64,000 nucleotides of DNA from JAPSGM01 sp963777045 (lineage in GTDB: Bacteria > Chloroflexota > Limnocylindria > QHBO01): positions 62,001 through 126,000 of the forward strand of contig CAVZPD010000022.1 in assembly GCA_963777045.1 (NCBI GenBank). Direction: 5' to 3'. The notes beneath the pieces were generated by a model. The model worked only from the letters and a program-made list of their open reading frames with translations. It had not been told where the DNA came from and made no database searches. Below, in pieces: positions 16,062-24,665 of this stretch. The translations under genes and the position numbers were made by a program. Every line of letters starts with the position of its first letter. Position 1 is the first letter of the stretch.

Positions 16062-17480
16062 CTAGACGTGGATAGCGTCGCCGTCGACCGCCAACGCGGC
16101 CTCGGCCAGGACTTCGGGGAGCGTCGGGTGGGCGTGGACGCTCATGGCGATCTCGGCCGCGGTCCCCTCGACCAGCAGCGCCAGGGTCGGCTCCGGGAGC
16201 AGGTCGCCGGCATGGGCGCCGATGATGTGCGCGCCCAGCAGCAACCCGCTGCCTGCATCGGCCACGAGCTTTGCGAAGCCGTCGATCTCTCCGACGATCG
16301 TCGCCTTGCCGAGCGCCCGGAACGGGAACTGGCCGGTCTTCACCTCGTGGCCGGCCTCGCGCGCCTCTGCCTCGGTCAGGCCCACGCTGCCGATCTGTGG
16401 CCGGCAGAAGGTGACCCGCGGCATGAGCTCCGAGCGGACCGGCTCCGGGTCGTGCCCGGCGATCGTCTCGACCGCCACCACGCTCTCGTGCGCCGCCACG
16501 TGCGCCAGGGCGAAGCCCGGCACGATGTCGCCGATCGCGTAGAGGTGCGGGACGCCGGTCCGCATGTACTCGTCGACCTTCACGTAGCCACGCTCCAGCT
16601 GGAGGCCGTCGATCTGCTCCAGGCCGATCTCCTCGGTCAGCGGTTGGCGCCCGACCGCCACCAGGATGATGTCCGCCCCGACATCGGTCCGGCTGTCGCC
16701 CTCGTTGGCCTTGACGCTGAAGGTGAGGCCGTCATCGGAGCGCTGGATGCTCTCGGTGTCGATCGTCGAGGCGGTGTGGATCGCGATGCCGCGCTTGCGG
16801 AAGACCCGGTTCAGCTCCTTGCTGACGTCCGCGTCCTCGAGGGGGACCACGCGGTCCAGGAACTCGACGAGCGTGACCTCCGAGCCGAAGTCGCGGTACA
16901 TGGACGCCCACTCGACGCCGATGGCGCCGGCCCCCACGATCGTCACCCGTGCCGGCACATCGTTGCGCTTGAGCGCCTCGTCGCTGGTGATGATCCGCTC
17001 GCCGTCCGGCTCCAGTCCCGGCAGGGAGCGCGGCGCCGAGCCGGTCGCCAGGATGAGGTCGGTGGCGCTCGCCTGGAGCTCGCCAGACTCGCCCCCGGAG
17101 ACGCGCACGCTGGTCGGGCCGGTGAGAGTGCCCTGGCCGTGCAGGACGTCGATGCCGTTCTTCTTCATCAGGAACTCGACGCCGCGGACGTGCTTCTCCA
17201 CCACGGCGTCGCGTCGCTCGCCGAGCGGGCCGTAGTCGAGGGAGACGCCATCGGCCCCGGCGAGACCAAACTCGTGGCCCTGCTCCGTCACCCGGTGCAG
17301 CAGGTCGGCGGTCTCGAGCAGCGCCTTGGAGGGGATGCAGCCGCGGTTGAGGCAGGTGCCGCCCAGCGCGTCGCGCTCGACCAGGCCCACCTTCAGGCCC
17401 AGCTGGGCCGCGCGGATGGCGCCCACGTAGCTCATCCCGCCACCCAGGATCAGGAGGTCGTAGCGTCGCTCGTCGGTCAT
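16062..17480 (-). CDS. lpdA: Dihydrolipoyl dehydrogenase (E3)
   Basis: 472 residues, the FAD/NAD disulfide oxidoreductase that reoxidises the E2 lipoyl group. The redox-active disulfide is C43/C48 in GGTCLNRGCIPSK. The NAD-binding motif is VGAGAIGVEWASMY and the second FAD motif LYAIGDIVPG. The C-terminal HAHPTLPEVLAEA carries the His-Glu pair. The N-terminal FAD motif is unusual: GGGMSYVGAIRAAQLG replaces the standard GGGPGGYVAAIRAAQLG pattern and is one residue shorter, losing the third glycine. The ATG at 17480 overlaps the thioesterase stop (ATGA). Confidence 0.94.
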   Translation of the reverse strand: MTDERRYDLLILGGGMSYVGAIRAAQLGLKVGLVERDALGGTCLNRGCIPSKALLETADLLHRVTEQGHEFGLAGADGVSLDYGPLGERRDAVVEKHVRGVEFLMKKNGIDVLHGQGTLTGPTSVRVSGGESGELQASATDLILATGSAPRSLPGLEPDGERIITSDEALKRNDVPARVTIVGAGAIGVEWASMYRDFGSEVTLVEFLDRVVPLEDADVSKELNRVFRKRGIAIHTASTIDTESIQRSDDGLTFSVKANEGDSRTDVGADIILVAVGRQPLTEEIGLEQIDGLQLERGYVKVDEYMRTGVPHLYAIGDIVPGFALAHVAAHESVVAVETIAGHDPEPVRSELMPRVTFCRPQIGSVGLTEAEAREAGHEVKTGQFPFRALGKATIVGEIDGFAKLVADAGSGLLLGAHIIGAHAGDLLPEPTLALLVEGTAAEIAMSVHAHPTLPEVLAEAALAVDGDAIHV

Positions 17481-17926
17481 GCTTCTCCCTGCTGCGGGCG
17501 CTCGAGCGTGCGGCCCTCGTGGGCGGCCAGCGCCATGCGCCAATCATCGGGCACCGGCATGGGCCGTGCCTGCCCGTAGTCGTAGGCCACCAGGACCGAT
17601 GTCGCCCGCGCCAGGTCGCGGCCGGAGTCGGCCACCAGCCGGTGCGACATCGAGATGCTGCTGCGCCCGATCCAATCGACCTGCGATCCGACCTGCACGG
17701 CGTCGGCCAGGAAGATCGGGGACTCGTAGTCGATCCTGATCATGCCCAGGATCAGCGGCATGCGGTTCAGCGGCCCCACCGGGTCAAGGTGCAGCACGTC
17801 GCGCAGGTAGCTGACCCGCGCCAGCTCCACGTAGGTGGAGACGACCGCGTTGTTCACGTGGCCGAACGCATCGATGTCGCGGAAGCGCACCTGGACGGGC
17901 GTGCTGTGGCGGAAGTCATCGCTCAC
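17477..17926 (-). CDS. Acyl-CoA thioesterase, hotdog fold (4-hydroxybenzoyl-CoA thioesterase/YbgC-like)
   Basis: 149 residues. The family signature RFRDIDAFGHVNNAVVSTYVELAR is at about 14-37, with the catalytic-type Asp in the DIDAFGHVNN turn; RIDYESPIFLADAVQV is the central strand region. It is the first gene of the 2-oxoacid dehydrogenase operon and is translationally coupled to lpd. A role in hydrolysing branched-chain or other acyl-CoA products of the complex is plausible but inferred. The start is GTG, 9 nt after TAGAAT. Confidence 0.87.
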   Translation of the reverse strand: MSDDFRHSTPVQVRFRDIDAFGHVNNAVVSTYVELARVSYLRDVLHLDPVGPLNRMPLILGMIRIDYESPIFLADAVQVGSQVDWIGRSSISMSHRLVADSGRDLARATSVLVAYDYGQARPMPVPDDWRMALAAHEGRTLERPQQGEA

Positions 17927-17935
17927 GGAGCAACG

Positions 17936-17941
17936 ATTCTA
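17936..17941 (-). promoter_or_regulatory. -10 hexamer TAGAAT before the dehydrogenase operon
   Basis: On the minus strand TAGAAT ends 9 nt before the GTG at 17926, so the mRNA leader would be at most 2-3 nt. Confidence 0.45.
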
Positions 17942-17975
17942 CACGGGGCCCCCGCGCCCCCTGATCTCGCCGCGG

Positions 17976-19136
17976 TCAGGCGAGCGCTCGCTCGGCAGAT
18001 GCGATCAGCGCGGCGAGCAGCGTGATGCGCGGAACGACGCTCGACAGGTCCAGCCACTCGTCCGCAGAGTGATCATCGCCCCCGATCGGCCCCAGCCCGT
18101 CGAGCGTCGGCAGGCCGGCCGCCGCGGTGGTGTTCGCGTCCGACGCCCCGCCGGTGGCGCAATCGCGCAGGTCGAAGGCGAGCTCGGCGGCGAGGCCGCG
18201 CGCGAGGTCGGACAGCCGCGCCGTCGCCGCCGATTTCTCCATGGGCGGGTGCGCGGCCAGCCGCCTCAGCTCGACGTGGACGCCGTCGACGGCGGGAGCG
18301 TGCAGCAGCCGCTCGACCTCCGCCATTGCCGCATCGAATTCGTCGGCGGCTGCAGCGCGCAGGTCCAGCGTCACCCGGCACTCGGCGGCAACCACGTTCG
18401 GCCGCGTCCCGCCCTGGATCACGCCGGCGTTCAGGGTGACGCTGGGCCAGCGCCCGTTCAGGGCGTCGAGCGCCACCACCTGGCGTGCCGCGGCCAGGAT
18501 CGCCGACCGCCCCTTTTCGGGCTCCACGCCCGCGTGCGCGGCGCGGCCGGTGAAGGTCGCCTCCAGGTCGGCGATCCCCTTGCGGGCGCTGACGATGTCG
18601 CCGTTGGCCCGTGCGCACTCGAGCACGAGAGCGGCGTCGTGCTGCGGCACCATCTGGCGGATGTACGGCGTGCTGAACGGCGAGCCGATCTCCTCGTCGG
18701 GGTTGGCGACGAAGGTGACATCCGGCTGGATGCCGATCTCCTGCAGCGACGCCACCGCGTGCAGTCCGGCCAGAAGGCCGCCCTTCATGTCGCTCGTTCC
18801 CGGACCGAGCGCCCGTTCGCCCTCGACCCGGAAGGGCCGCTCGGCCACCGTCCCGGGCTCGAAGACCGTGTCCATGTGGCCGATCAGCAGCAGGCGTGGC
18901 CCGTCGCCCGGGAGGCGGCCGATGACGAGATCACCCACGGGCTGGGATGGCCCCGGAGAGCGGCGCTCGACGCTCGCTCCGAGCTCTGCCAGCGAGGCCG
19001 CCACCGCATCGGCGATTCGATTCACGCCATCGGGTGTGTGCGAGCCGCAGTCGACGTTGACGAGGGCTTCGAGCTCCGCCAGGTAGCGCGCGTATCGGGC
19101 ACTGACGGCCCGTGGCAGGCCCGGCGGGATCGGCAT
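17976..19136 (-). CDS. M20-family metallopeptidase (carboxypeptidase G2-like)
   Basis: 386 residues. Two-zinc peptidase: LLIGHMDTVFEPG gives the first His and the catalytic Asp, GPGTSDMKGG the bridging Asp, NPDEEIGS the catalytic and metal Glu pair, and GLGPIGGDDHSADEW the last His. TGGASDANTTA is the substrate-binding loop shared with carboxypeptidase G2. The dimerisation domain sits in the middle. It is divergent from a cyanophycin-synthetase-like ligase and shares a symmetric promoter with it, so it may cut beta-Asp-Arg or related dipeptides from cyanophycin; that role is inferred from position only. The ATG is 8 nt after TATACT. Confidence 0.87.
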   Translation of the reverse strand: MPIPPGLPRAVSARYARYLAELEALVNVDCGSHTPDGVNRIADAVAASLAELGASVERRSPGPSQPVGDLVIGRLPGDGPRLLLIGHMDTVFEPGTVAERPFRVEGERALGPGTSDMKGGLLAGLHAVASLQEIGIQPDVTFVANPDEEIGSPFSTPYIRQMVPQHDAALVLECARANGDIVSARKGIADLEATFTGRAAHAGVEPEKGRSAILAAARQVVALDALNGRWPSVTLNAGVIQGGTRPNVVAAECRVTLDLRAAAADEFDAAMAEVERLLHAPAVDGVHVELRRLAAHPPMEKSAATARLSDLARGLAAELAFDLRDCATGGASDANTTAAAGLPTLDGLGPIGGDDHSADEWLDLSSVVPRITLLAALIASAERALA

Positions 19137-19144
19137 GGCGCGTG

Positions 19145-19152
19145 AGTATACT
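19145..19152. promoter_or_regulatory. Symmetric -10 element AGTATACT, shared divergent promoter
   Basis: The 8-bp palindrome reads TATACT on both strands. On the plus strand the hexamer ends 7 nt before the ATG at 19160; on the minus strand it ends 8 nt before the ATG at 19136. Neither gene has a Shine-Dalgarno sequence in the 23-bp gap. It is best read as one bidirectional promoter giving two leaderless mRNAs. Confidence 0.6.
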
Positions 19153-19159
19153 GCCGGCC

Positions 19160-20773
19160 ATGCCGCAGGACGGGCGCTCGGACGGCGACGTGGAGCTCCT
19201 CGAACTGCGCGTCCTCGACGGCCCCAACCGATTCTTCAGGCGGCCGGCGATCAAGCTCGAGTTCGGAGCCACGGAGCCCGGTCTCGCCGACGAGACGAGC
19301 GTCGTTGCCGGCGAGGCGGTCGAGCGCCTCCACGCGCTCCTGGACCTGCCCGTTCCGCGCCTCGCGCGACGCGGATCGGCAGACGGCCGGCGCGCACTGG
19401 TGGCCTATCCCTGGCACCGGCGAACGATCTCCCAGGCCGTCGGGGCATCCGCCGCCCGGATCGCCGTTGGTGCCAGCAGCGAACGCCGCGAGCTGCGGGG
19501 CCTGCGGGCGATGGCGCTCGGTCCCCTGCCGAGCCTTCCGGTGGCGCGCGTCCCGATCGTGGCGATCACCGGAACCAACGGCAAGAGCACGACCACCCGA
19601 CTCCTGGCCCACATCGCCACCACGGCGGGCAGGCGGGTGGGGATGACGAACTCCGACGGGATCTTCGTGGATGGGAAGCTGGTGGAGGCGGGGGACTGGA
19701 CGGGCTTCGGCGGCGCCGGCCGCGTCCTTGCCGAGGACGGGATCGACCTCGCCGTCCTGGAGACGGCGCGCGGCGGGATCCTGCTGCGCGGCATCGGCTA
19801 CAGCGCCAACGAGGTCGCCATCGTCACCAACGTGAGCGCCGACCACCTGGGCCTGCAGGGCATCGACACGCTCGATGAGCTCGCCGAGGTGAAGGGCGCC
19901 ATCGTCCGCATCACGCGGCGGAGCGGATGGGCGGTCCTCAACGCGGAGGACGAACGGGTCTGGGCGATGCGCCGCTGGACGAGGGCCGCCCGCTACGCGT
20001 TCAGCCTCTCGCCCGACGCCGACGGCGTACGCCAGGCGCTCGAATCGGGCGGTCGCGCCGCCGTCGTGAAGGACGGCTGGCTGACGCTGCTGCGCGGGTC
20101 CCGGCGTGCCCTGCGGCTGACTCCGCTGGTCGAGGTACCCGTCACCTTCGCCGGGCTATCGACCTACAACGTGGCGAATGCGCTGGCTGCCGCTGCGGGG
20201 GCCGACGCCCTGGGCATTCGTCCGGCGCGCATCCGGCAGGGACTGCGCACCTTCACCCAGGACAGCGTCGTCAACCCGGGCAGGATGAACCTCTTCGAGC
20301 GGAAGGGCCTGCTGGTGCTGGTTGACTTCGCCCACAACGAGGCGGGCCTGCGCGGGCTGCTGGAGGTCTGTCGCGGGCTGGCCGGCGATCGCGGGCGGGT
20401 GCGGCTTGCGCTCGGCACGGCCGGCGACAGGTCCGATGAGGTTCTGCGCAGCCTCGGCCGGCTGGCCGGCCAGGGCGCCGATGACATCGTGATCTGCGAG
20501 AAGCGTCACTACCTGCGGGGGCGGGACCTGGAGGCGATGAACAGGATCTTTCGCGACGGTGCCGCCGATGGGGGCTACCGCGACGAGATGGCTGCCCACC
20601 CCAGCGAGCTGGCCTCGCTGGAGGCGCTGCTCTCGCGCTCACGACCTGGGGACGTCGTGGCGGTCATGTCGCACGTCGAACGCAGCGAGATCTTTTCCTG
20701 GCTCGGGGAGCAGGGGTTCGCCGCGGTCGGACCCGACCAGCTGCGCGAGCTCGTGGTGGCCGCGGGCAGCTAG
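19160..20773 (+). CDS. Mur-ligase-family protein, cyanophycin-synthetase paralogue lacking the ATP-grasp domain
   Basis: 537 residues. The first 30 residues (ELRVLDGPNRFFRRPAIKLE) match the start of the CphA N-terminal domain in the same island. There is no ATP-grasp region; after about 130 residues it goes directly to a Mur ligase with P-loop GTNGKSTTT at 138-146, ADHLGLQGIDTLDELAEVKG, and VDFAHNEAG as the third-domain motif. In CphA the Mur-like domain adds Arg to the Asp side chain and the ATP-grasp domain adds Asp, so this protein could only do the side-chain-type ligation, or a different amide bond. The ATG follows TATACT by 7 nt. Its TAG overlaps the cphA stop (CTAG). Confidence 0.82.
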   Translation: MPQDGRSDGDVELLELRVLDGPNRFFRRPAIKLEFGATEPGLADETSVVAGEAVERLHALLDLPVPRLARRGSADGRRALVAYPWHRRTISQAVGASAARIAVGASSERRELRGLRAMALGPLPSLPVARVPIVAITGTNGKSTTTRLLAHIATTAGRRVGMTNSDGIFVDGKLVEAGDWTGFGGAGRVLAEDGIDLAVLETARGGILLRGIGYSANEVAIVTNVSADHLGLQGIDTLDELAEVKGAIVRITRRSGWAVLNAEDERVWAMRRWTRAARYAFSLSPDADGVRQALESGGRAAVVKDGWLTLLRGSRRALRLTPLVEVPVTFAGLSTYNVANALAAAAGADALGIRPARIRQGLRTFTQDSVVNPGRMNLFERKGLLVLVDFAHNEAGLRGLLEVCRGLAGDRGRVRLALGTAGDRSDEVLRSLGRLAGQGADDIVICEKRHYLRGRDLEAMNRIFRDGAADGGYRDEMAAHPSELASLEALLSRSRPGDVVAVMSHVERSEIFSWLGEQGFAAVGPDQLRELVVAAGS

Positions 20774-23610
20774 AGCTCGACCTCCGACTCGCCGATGCCG
20801 GTCACCGCTCGGAACCCCGGCGTGCCGGCGCTCGATCCGCCGTGCTGTCGATGCTGGAGCTCCTTCCAGACGTCGTTGGCGTGGTCGACGCAGACCACCA
20901 CGATGTCGCCCTCCGACCCCATGTCCAGTGCCCGGCGGGTCGCCTCGAGCTCGTCGAGGATGGTCGTGATCTCTGCACAGCGCGCCCCATCGCTCATCGC
21001 CTCGCGCCCACCCCGCTCGATCAGCGCGGCCGTCTCACCGGGCGCGCGACCGCGGTTGTTGGCGTCCTCGCGGACGATCATCGTGTCGAAGTAGCGGGCA
21101 GCCGTCCGGCCGAGCTCCACGATGTCCTCGTCCCGGCGGTCGCCCGCGGTGGCGATGACGCCGATGCGCCGGCCCGTCACCAGCGGCCGGCTGCCGCCGG
21201 GCGACGGCTTCGCCATCGAGTCCACGAACTCGCCCAGCGCCGCGACCGCGGGGGGATTGTGGGCGTAGTCGACGACGACGCGGTAGCCGTCCAGCTCGAA
21301 CACGTTCAGGCGCCCGGGCGCCATGAAGTAGCTGGTCGTGAAGGTCCGCAGTCCCTGGCGGATGTCGTGCAGGTGGGAGCCAGCGGCCCATGCCGCCGCC
21401 GTCGCCGCCAGTGCGTTCTGCACGTTCATGCGCGCCCTGCCCTCGAAGGTGGCCGGCAGGAGGTGCGTCCAGACCAGTGGCATCGACTTGCGGCCCTGGC
21501 GCAGGACGATCATCTCCCCGTTCCGACCGGGTTCCAGGGTGACGGCACGCCGGCCGCGCGACGCCTGGCGCCGCACCAGCTCGTTCTCGGCGTTCATGCT
21601 GAAGTAGATCACCGACCCGGAGCAGTGGCGCCCCATGGGCGCAACCAGCGGGTCGTCGGCGTTGAGCACCGCCACGCCGTCGCGCGGTACGGCCTCCACC
21701 ACGACCTGCTTCACGGCGGCGAGCTGCCGAAGGGAGGTGATGCCACCCAGCCCAAGGTGGTCGCCGGTCACGTTGAGGACGACCGCCACGTCGTTGCGCT
21801 GGTAGCCGAGGCCCTCGCGCAGGATGCCGCCGCGGGCCACCTCGAAGACCGCGAAGTCCACGTTCGGGTTCTGCAGCACGGTCGAGGCGGAGCGCGGCCC
21901 GGACATGTCGCCGCGTCGCACCGGCCGACCGTCAACGAAGATGCCGTCTGTCGAGGTCATGCCCACCTTGCGGCCCATGCCCTTCATGACGTGGGCGATC
22001 ATGCGTGCCGTCGTCGTCTTGCCGTTCGTGCCGGTGACCGCAACGATTGGAATCCGCGACGGCGAACCGGGCGGGAAGAGCATGTCGATGACGGGCTTGG
22101 CCACGTACTGGGCCTCGCCCTCGGTGGGGTGGGTGTGCATCCGGAACCCGGGCGCCGCGTTGACCTCGACGATCCCGCCCCCGGTCTCCCGCACCGGGAC
22201 GCTGATGTCCGGACAGACGAAGTCGATGCCGGCAATGTCGAGGCCGACCACGCGCGCCGCCAGCTCGGCGATCTCGGCGTTGTCGGGGTGGATCTCCTCG
22301 GTGCGGTCGATGCTGATCCCGCCGGTGCTCATGTTGCCCGTGCGCTTGAGGAAGACGCGCACGCCGCGCGGCGGGACGTCGCTCAGCTCGAATCCCTGCT
22401 CACGGGCGTAGGAGATCGATTCCTCGTCGACCTTGATCCGGGTGAGCACCTTCTCGTGGCCGATGCCGCGGCGCGGGTCGAGGTTCGTCTGCTCCACCAG
22501 TTGGGTCAGGGCGTGCTCCCCGTCCCCGACGACGTGCGCCGGCACCCGCTGCGCCACCGCGCGCAGCGTGCCGCCGATGACGAGGCAGCGGTAGTCGTTG
22601 CCGGCCAGGAACGTCTCGACCACCACGCCGCCGCGACGCGATTCGGAACGGGCGTGCGCGTAGCCGGCTCGCACGGCACCTTCGTCGGCGAGGTTCAGCA
22701 TGACGCCACGCCCGTGGTTGCCGTCCAGGGGCTTGACCGCCACCGGGAAGCCGATGCTGATTGCCGCCGTGACCGCTTCGTCCTCGCTGCCCACAACCTC
22801 GGCGCGAGGGACCGGGGCGCCGGCGCCGCCCAGCAGCTTGTTCGTCAGCTTCTTGTCCGACGCGATGTCGACGCCGAGCGAGCCGGTCTGGCTGGTCATG
22901 GTGGCGCGGATACGGCGCTGGTGAACGCCGTGGCCGAGCTGCACCAGCGACTGCTCGTTGAGGCGGATCCAGGGAATGTCGCGCAGCGCGGCCTCGTCCA
23001 GGATCGACTGCGTCGATGGCCCGAATGCGGCGCGCTCGGCGAGCAGGACGAGCCGCTCGAACTCGGCGACGAAGTCGAAGTCCGGATCGGGCTCGACCAG
23101 GTGGTTGATCGTGCGCACGGCAAGTCGTCCGGCTGCGACGCCGACCGATTCCTCGGCGTACGAGTAGACGACGTGGTAGCGGCCCGGCTCGCCCGTGCTG
23201 CGCGTCTTGCCACGACCCACTTCGGTGCCGGCGTCCCGCTGCAGCTGCAGGGCGATGTGCTCGGCCACGTGCCCGGCCCACGTACCCTCCCGCAACCGCT
23301 GCTCGAAGCCCCCTACCTTGCCCGTGGAGCAGGAGTGCTGTCCGATGCCGGGGAGCATGTCGAGCAGCCCGTCCACGAAGCCCGGAATCGTGTTGGAGGG
23401 GAAGTCCTCGAGCACGCCAAGGTCGACGATGAGCTTGATCGCCGGCTCGTAGTTCCAGTAGTTCGGGCCGCGATAGACGCGCGTCTCGAGGATGCGCAGG
23501 GTCGCCGCCGGCGTGGAGCGCGCGCGCCGCGCCTTCCCGGCCTCGGCCTTGGCGACCGATGCACGCGAGATCGGCTTGGGCGCCTTCGGTCGCGTCCGGC
23601 CCGACGTCAC
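20770..23610 (-). CDS. cphA: Cyanophycin synthetase CphA
   Basis: 946 residues. Polymerises Asp and Arg into the nitrogen-storage polymer multi-L-arginyl-poly-L-aspartate. Order: a 36-residue basic Ala/Lys/Arg extension not usual in the family; the N-terminal domain (about 37-200, RVYRGPNYWNYEPAIKL, GHVAEHIALQLQ); the ATP-grasp domain (about 245-490) with VKPLDGNHGRGV and the metal-binding VEVNAAPGFRMH; and the Mur-ligase domain from about 520 with GTNGKTTT at 527-534, GDHLGLGGITSL and VDYAHNP. It starts with GTG overlapping the cphB stop (GTGA), so synthesis and degradation genes are co-transcribed. It converges on the ATP-grasp-less paralogue. Confidence 0.96.
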   Translation of the reverse strand: MTSGRTRPKAPKPISRASVAKAEAGKARRARSTPAATLRILETRVYRGPNYWNYEPAIKLIVDLGVLEDFPSNTIPGFVDGLLDMLPGIGQHSCSTGKVGGFEQRLREGTWAGHVAEHIALQLQRDAGTEVGRGKTRSTGEPGRYHVVYSYAEESVGVAAGRLAVRTINHLVEPDPDFDFVAEFERLVLLAERAAFGPSTQSILDEAALRDIPWIRLNEQSLVQLGHGVHQRRIRATMTSQTGSLGVDIASDKKLTNKLLGGAGAPVPRAEVVGSEDEAVTAAISIGFPVAVKPLDGNHGRGVMLNLADEGAVRAGYAHARSESRRGGVVVETFLAGNDYRCLVIGGTLRAVAQRVPAHVVGDGEHALTQLVEQTNLDPRRGIGHEKVLTRIKVDEESISYAREQGFELSDVPPRGVRVFLKRTGNMSTGGISIDRTEEIHPDNAEIAELAARVVGLDIAGIDFVCPDISVPVRETGGGIVEVNAAPGFRMHTHPTEGEAQYVAKPVIDMLFPPGSPSRIPIVAVTGTNGKTTTARMIAHVMKGMGRKVGMTSTDGIFVDGRPVRRGDMSGPRSASTVLQNPNVDFAVFEVARGGILREGLGYQRNDVAVVLNVTGDHLGLGGITSLRQLAAVKQVVVEAVPRDGVAVLNADDPLVAPMGRHCSGSVIYFSMNAENELVRRQASRGRRAVTLEPGRNGEMIVLRQGRKSMPLVWTHLLPATFEGRARMNVQNALAATAAAWAAGSHLHDIRQGLRTFTTSYFMAPGRLNVFELDGYRVVVDYAHNPPAVAALGEFVDSMAKPSPGGSRPLVTGRRIGVIATAGDRRDEDIVELGRTAARYFDTMIVREDANNRGRAPGETAALIERGGREAMSDGARCAEITTILDELEATRRALDMGSEGDIVVVCVDHANDVWKELQHRQHGGSSAGTPGFRAVTGIGESEVEL

Positions 23611-24599
23611 TCGCTCGCCTCCTCTTCCTTGCGACGGGCGTACAGCTCCCGGCGCCGTGCGCGTTCGGGGGCCGTGTCGTCCGCGCCCTCGGCGGCGATG
23701 CGGCGGATCAGCCGTCGCGTGACCGCTCCGGCGCGCTCCAGCTGGGCGAGCTCGCGCTCGCTGGCCGAAACGGGGCGCAGCGGTGCCAGCAGGCGACGCT
23801 TGCGCAGGTCGAATCGGTAGCCCGAGGGGAGGGAGTGGAGGATGACCCCGCTGATCATCATCGGCCGGTGGCGCTTGACCTCGTAGGCGTCCGTCTGGAT
23901 CCGGGCCGGGTCCAGGATCATGACCGACCCCTTGCCGATGACCTCAACGACATGCGCCGGTGAGACGAGGGCGGCGGTGTCCTCGTCGATGCCGATCCCC
24001 AGCAGGGCGGGCGACTGGGCCACCAGCGCGAGCAGCCGTCCAAGGCGGTTGCGCTGCTCGAAGTGCTGGTCGATGATCACGCCCGGCAGGAGCCCCAGTC
24101 CGGCGCTCATCTGCGTCATGCGCTGCTTTGGGGTCGGGCCGCTGGTGCCGAACGCCACCATATGGCTGCTGATGGCCGAGGCGCCCGCGCTGGTGCCCGC
24201 CACGATGCAGCCGCGCCGGTGTCGTTCCACGATGGCACGCCCAAGCGCCGTGCCCCCGATCACGCTCGAGAGGCGCAGCTGGTTACCGCCGGTCATGAAG
24301 ATCCCCGTCACGTCGTCGAGGGCATCGGACACCTCTCCGTTGTTGGCCTCCTCACGGGTCAGCGGGCGGAGGCCGCGGACGTCGGGAACGCCCATCTGGT
24401 GGAAGAGCGACTGGTAGAGATTGGTGGCCTCGTCGCCGAGCGAGGACGCCGTCGAGATCACCGCGACCCGCGCGTCGCCGCCGCCGGCGAGCGTGACGAA
24501 GCGGGAGAGGATCTGCCGCTGACGCAGCTTGTCCTCCGCGCCTCCGATGATCAGCAGGTGCCCGGCTCGGGCACGGCCGGGGCGAGATTGGGCGGCCAT
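23607..24599 (-). CDS. cphB: Cyanophycinase CphB
   Basis: 330 residues. Serine-type exopeptidase (S51-like fold) that releases beta-Asp-Arg from cyanophycin. The nucleophile is Ser137 in GTSAGASA, and DQHFEQRNRLGRL at 177-189 holds the Gln-His pair of the active site. FMTGGNQLRLSSVIGGT is also characteristic. The C-terminal 45 residues are a charged extension rich in Arg/Glu. The ATG at 24599 was chosen because the recognisable fold starts there and TATGCT lies 9 nt upstream; the much longer open frame reaching 25835 is a shadow of the opposite-strand J-domain gene. Confidence 0.95.
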   Translation of the reverse strand: MAAQSRPGRARAGHLLIIGGAEDKLRQRQILSRFVTLAGGGDARVAVISTASSLGDEATNLYQSLFHQMGVPDVRGLRPLTREEANNGEVSDALDDVTGIFMTGGNQLRLSSVIGGTALGRAIVERHRRGCIVAGTSAGASAISSHMVAFGTSGPTPKQRMTQMSAGLGLLPGVIIDQHFEQRNRLGRLLALVAQSPALLGIGIDEDTAALVSPAHVVEVIGKGSVMILDPARIQTDAYEVKRHRPMMISGVILHSLPSGYRFDLRKRRLLAPLRPVSASERELAQLERAGAVTRRLIRRIAAEGADDTAPERARRRELYARRKEEEASE

Positions 24600-24608
24600 G
24601 TGTCCGGC

Positions 24609-24614
24609 AGCATA
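24609..24614 (-). promoter_or_regulatory. -10 hexamer TATGCT, promoter of cphB-cphA
   Basis: On the minus strand it ends 9 nt before the cphB ATG at 24599. The divergent gene at 24666 has the same hexamer TATGCT on the plus strand. Confidence 0.45.
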
Positions 24615-24653
24615 CCCAATGGCGGTGGCGAGGCGAACGTGGAGCGGTCGTCG

Positions 24654-24659
24654 TATGCT
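24654..24659 (+). promoter_or_regulatory. -10 hexamer TATGCT, leaderless promoter
   Basis: Ends 6 nt before the ATG at 24666, with no Shine-Dalgarno sequence. Confidence 0.5.
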
Positions 24660-24665
24660 CAGCGG

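Noticed and set aside
13403..17579. Long plus-strand open frames opposite the E2/E1/lpd operon
   Set aside because: They are antisense shadows produced by high GC: no recognisable domains, composition skewed to Arg/His/Leu/Val, while the minus strand has perfect family motifs and coupled starts.
20842..23820. 992-codon plus-strand open frame opposite cphA
   Set aside because: Antisense shadow of cyanophycin synthetase; no domains, no ribosome-binding site, and the opposite frame is complete.
24063..24665. N-terminal 200-residue extension of the J-domain gene
   Set aside because: It overlaps cphB in antisense and lies upstream of the TATGCT promoter of the J-domain gene; the J-domain begins just after ATG 24666.
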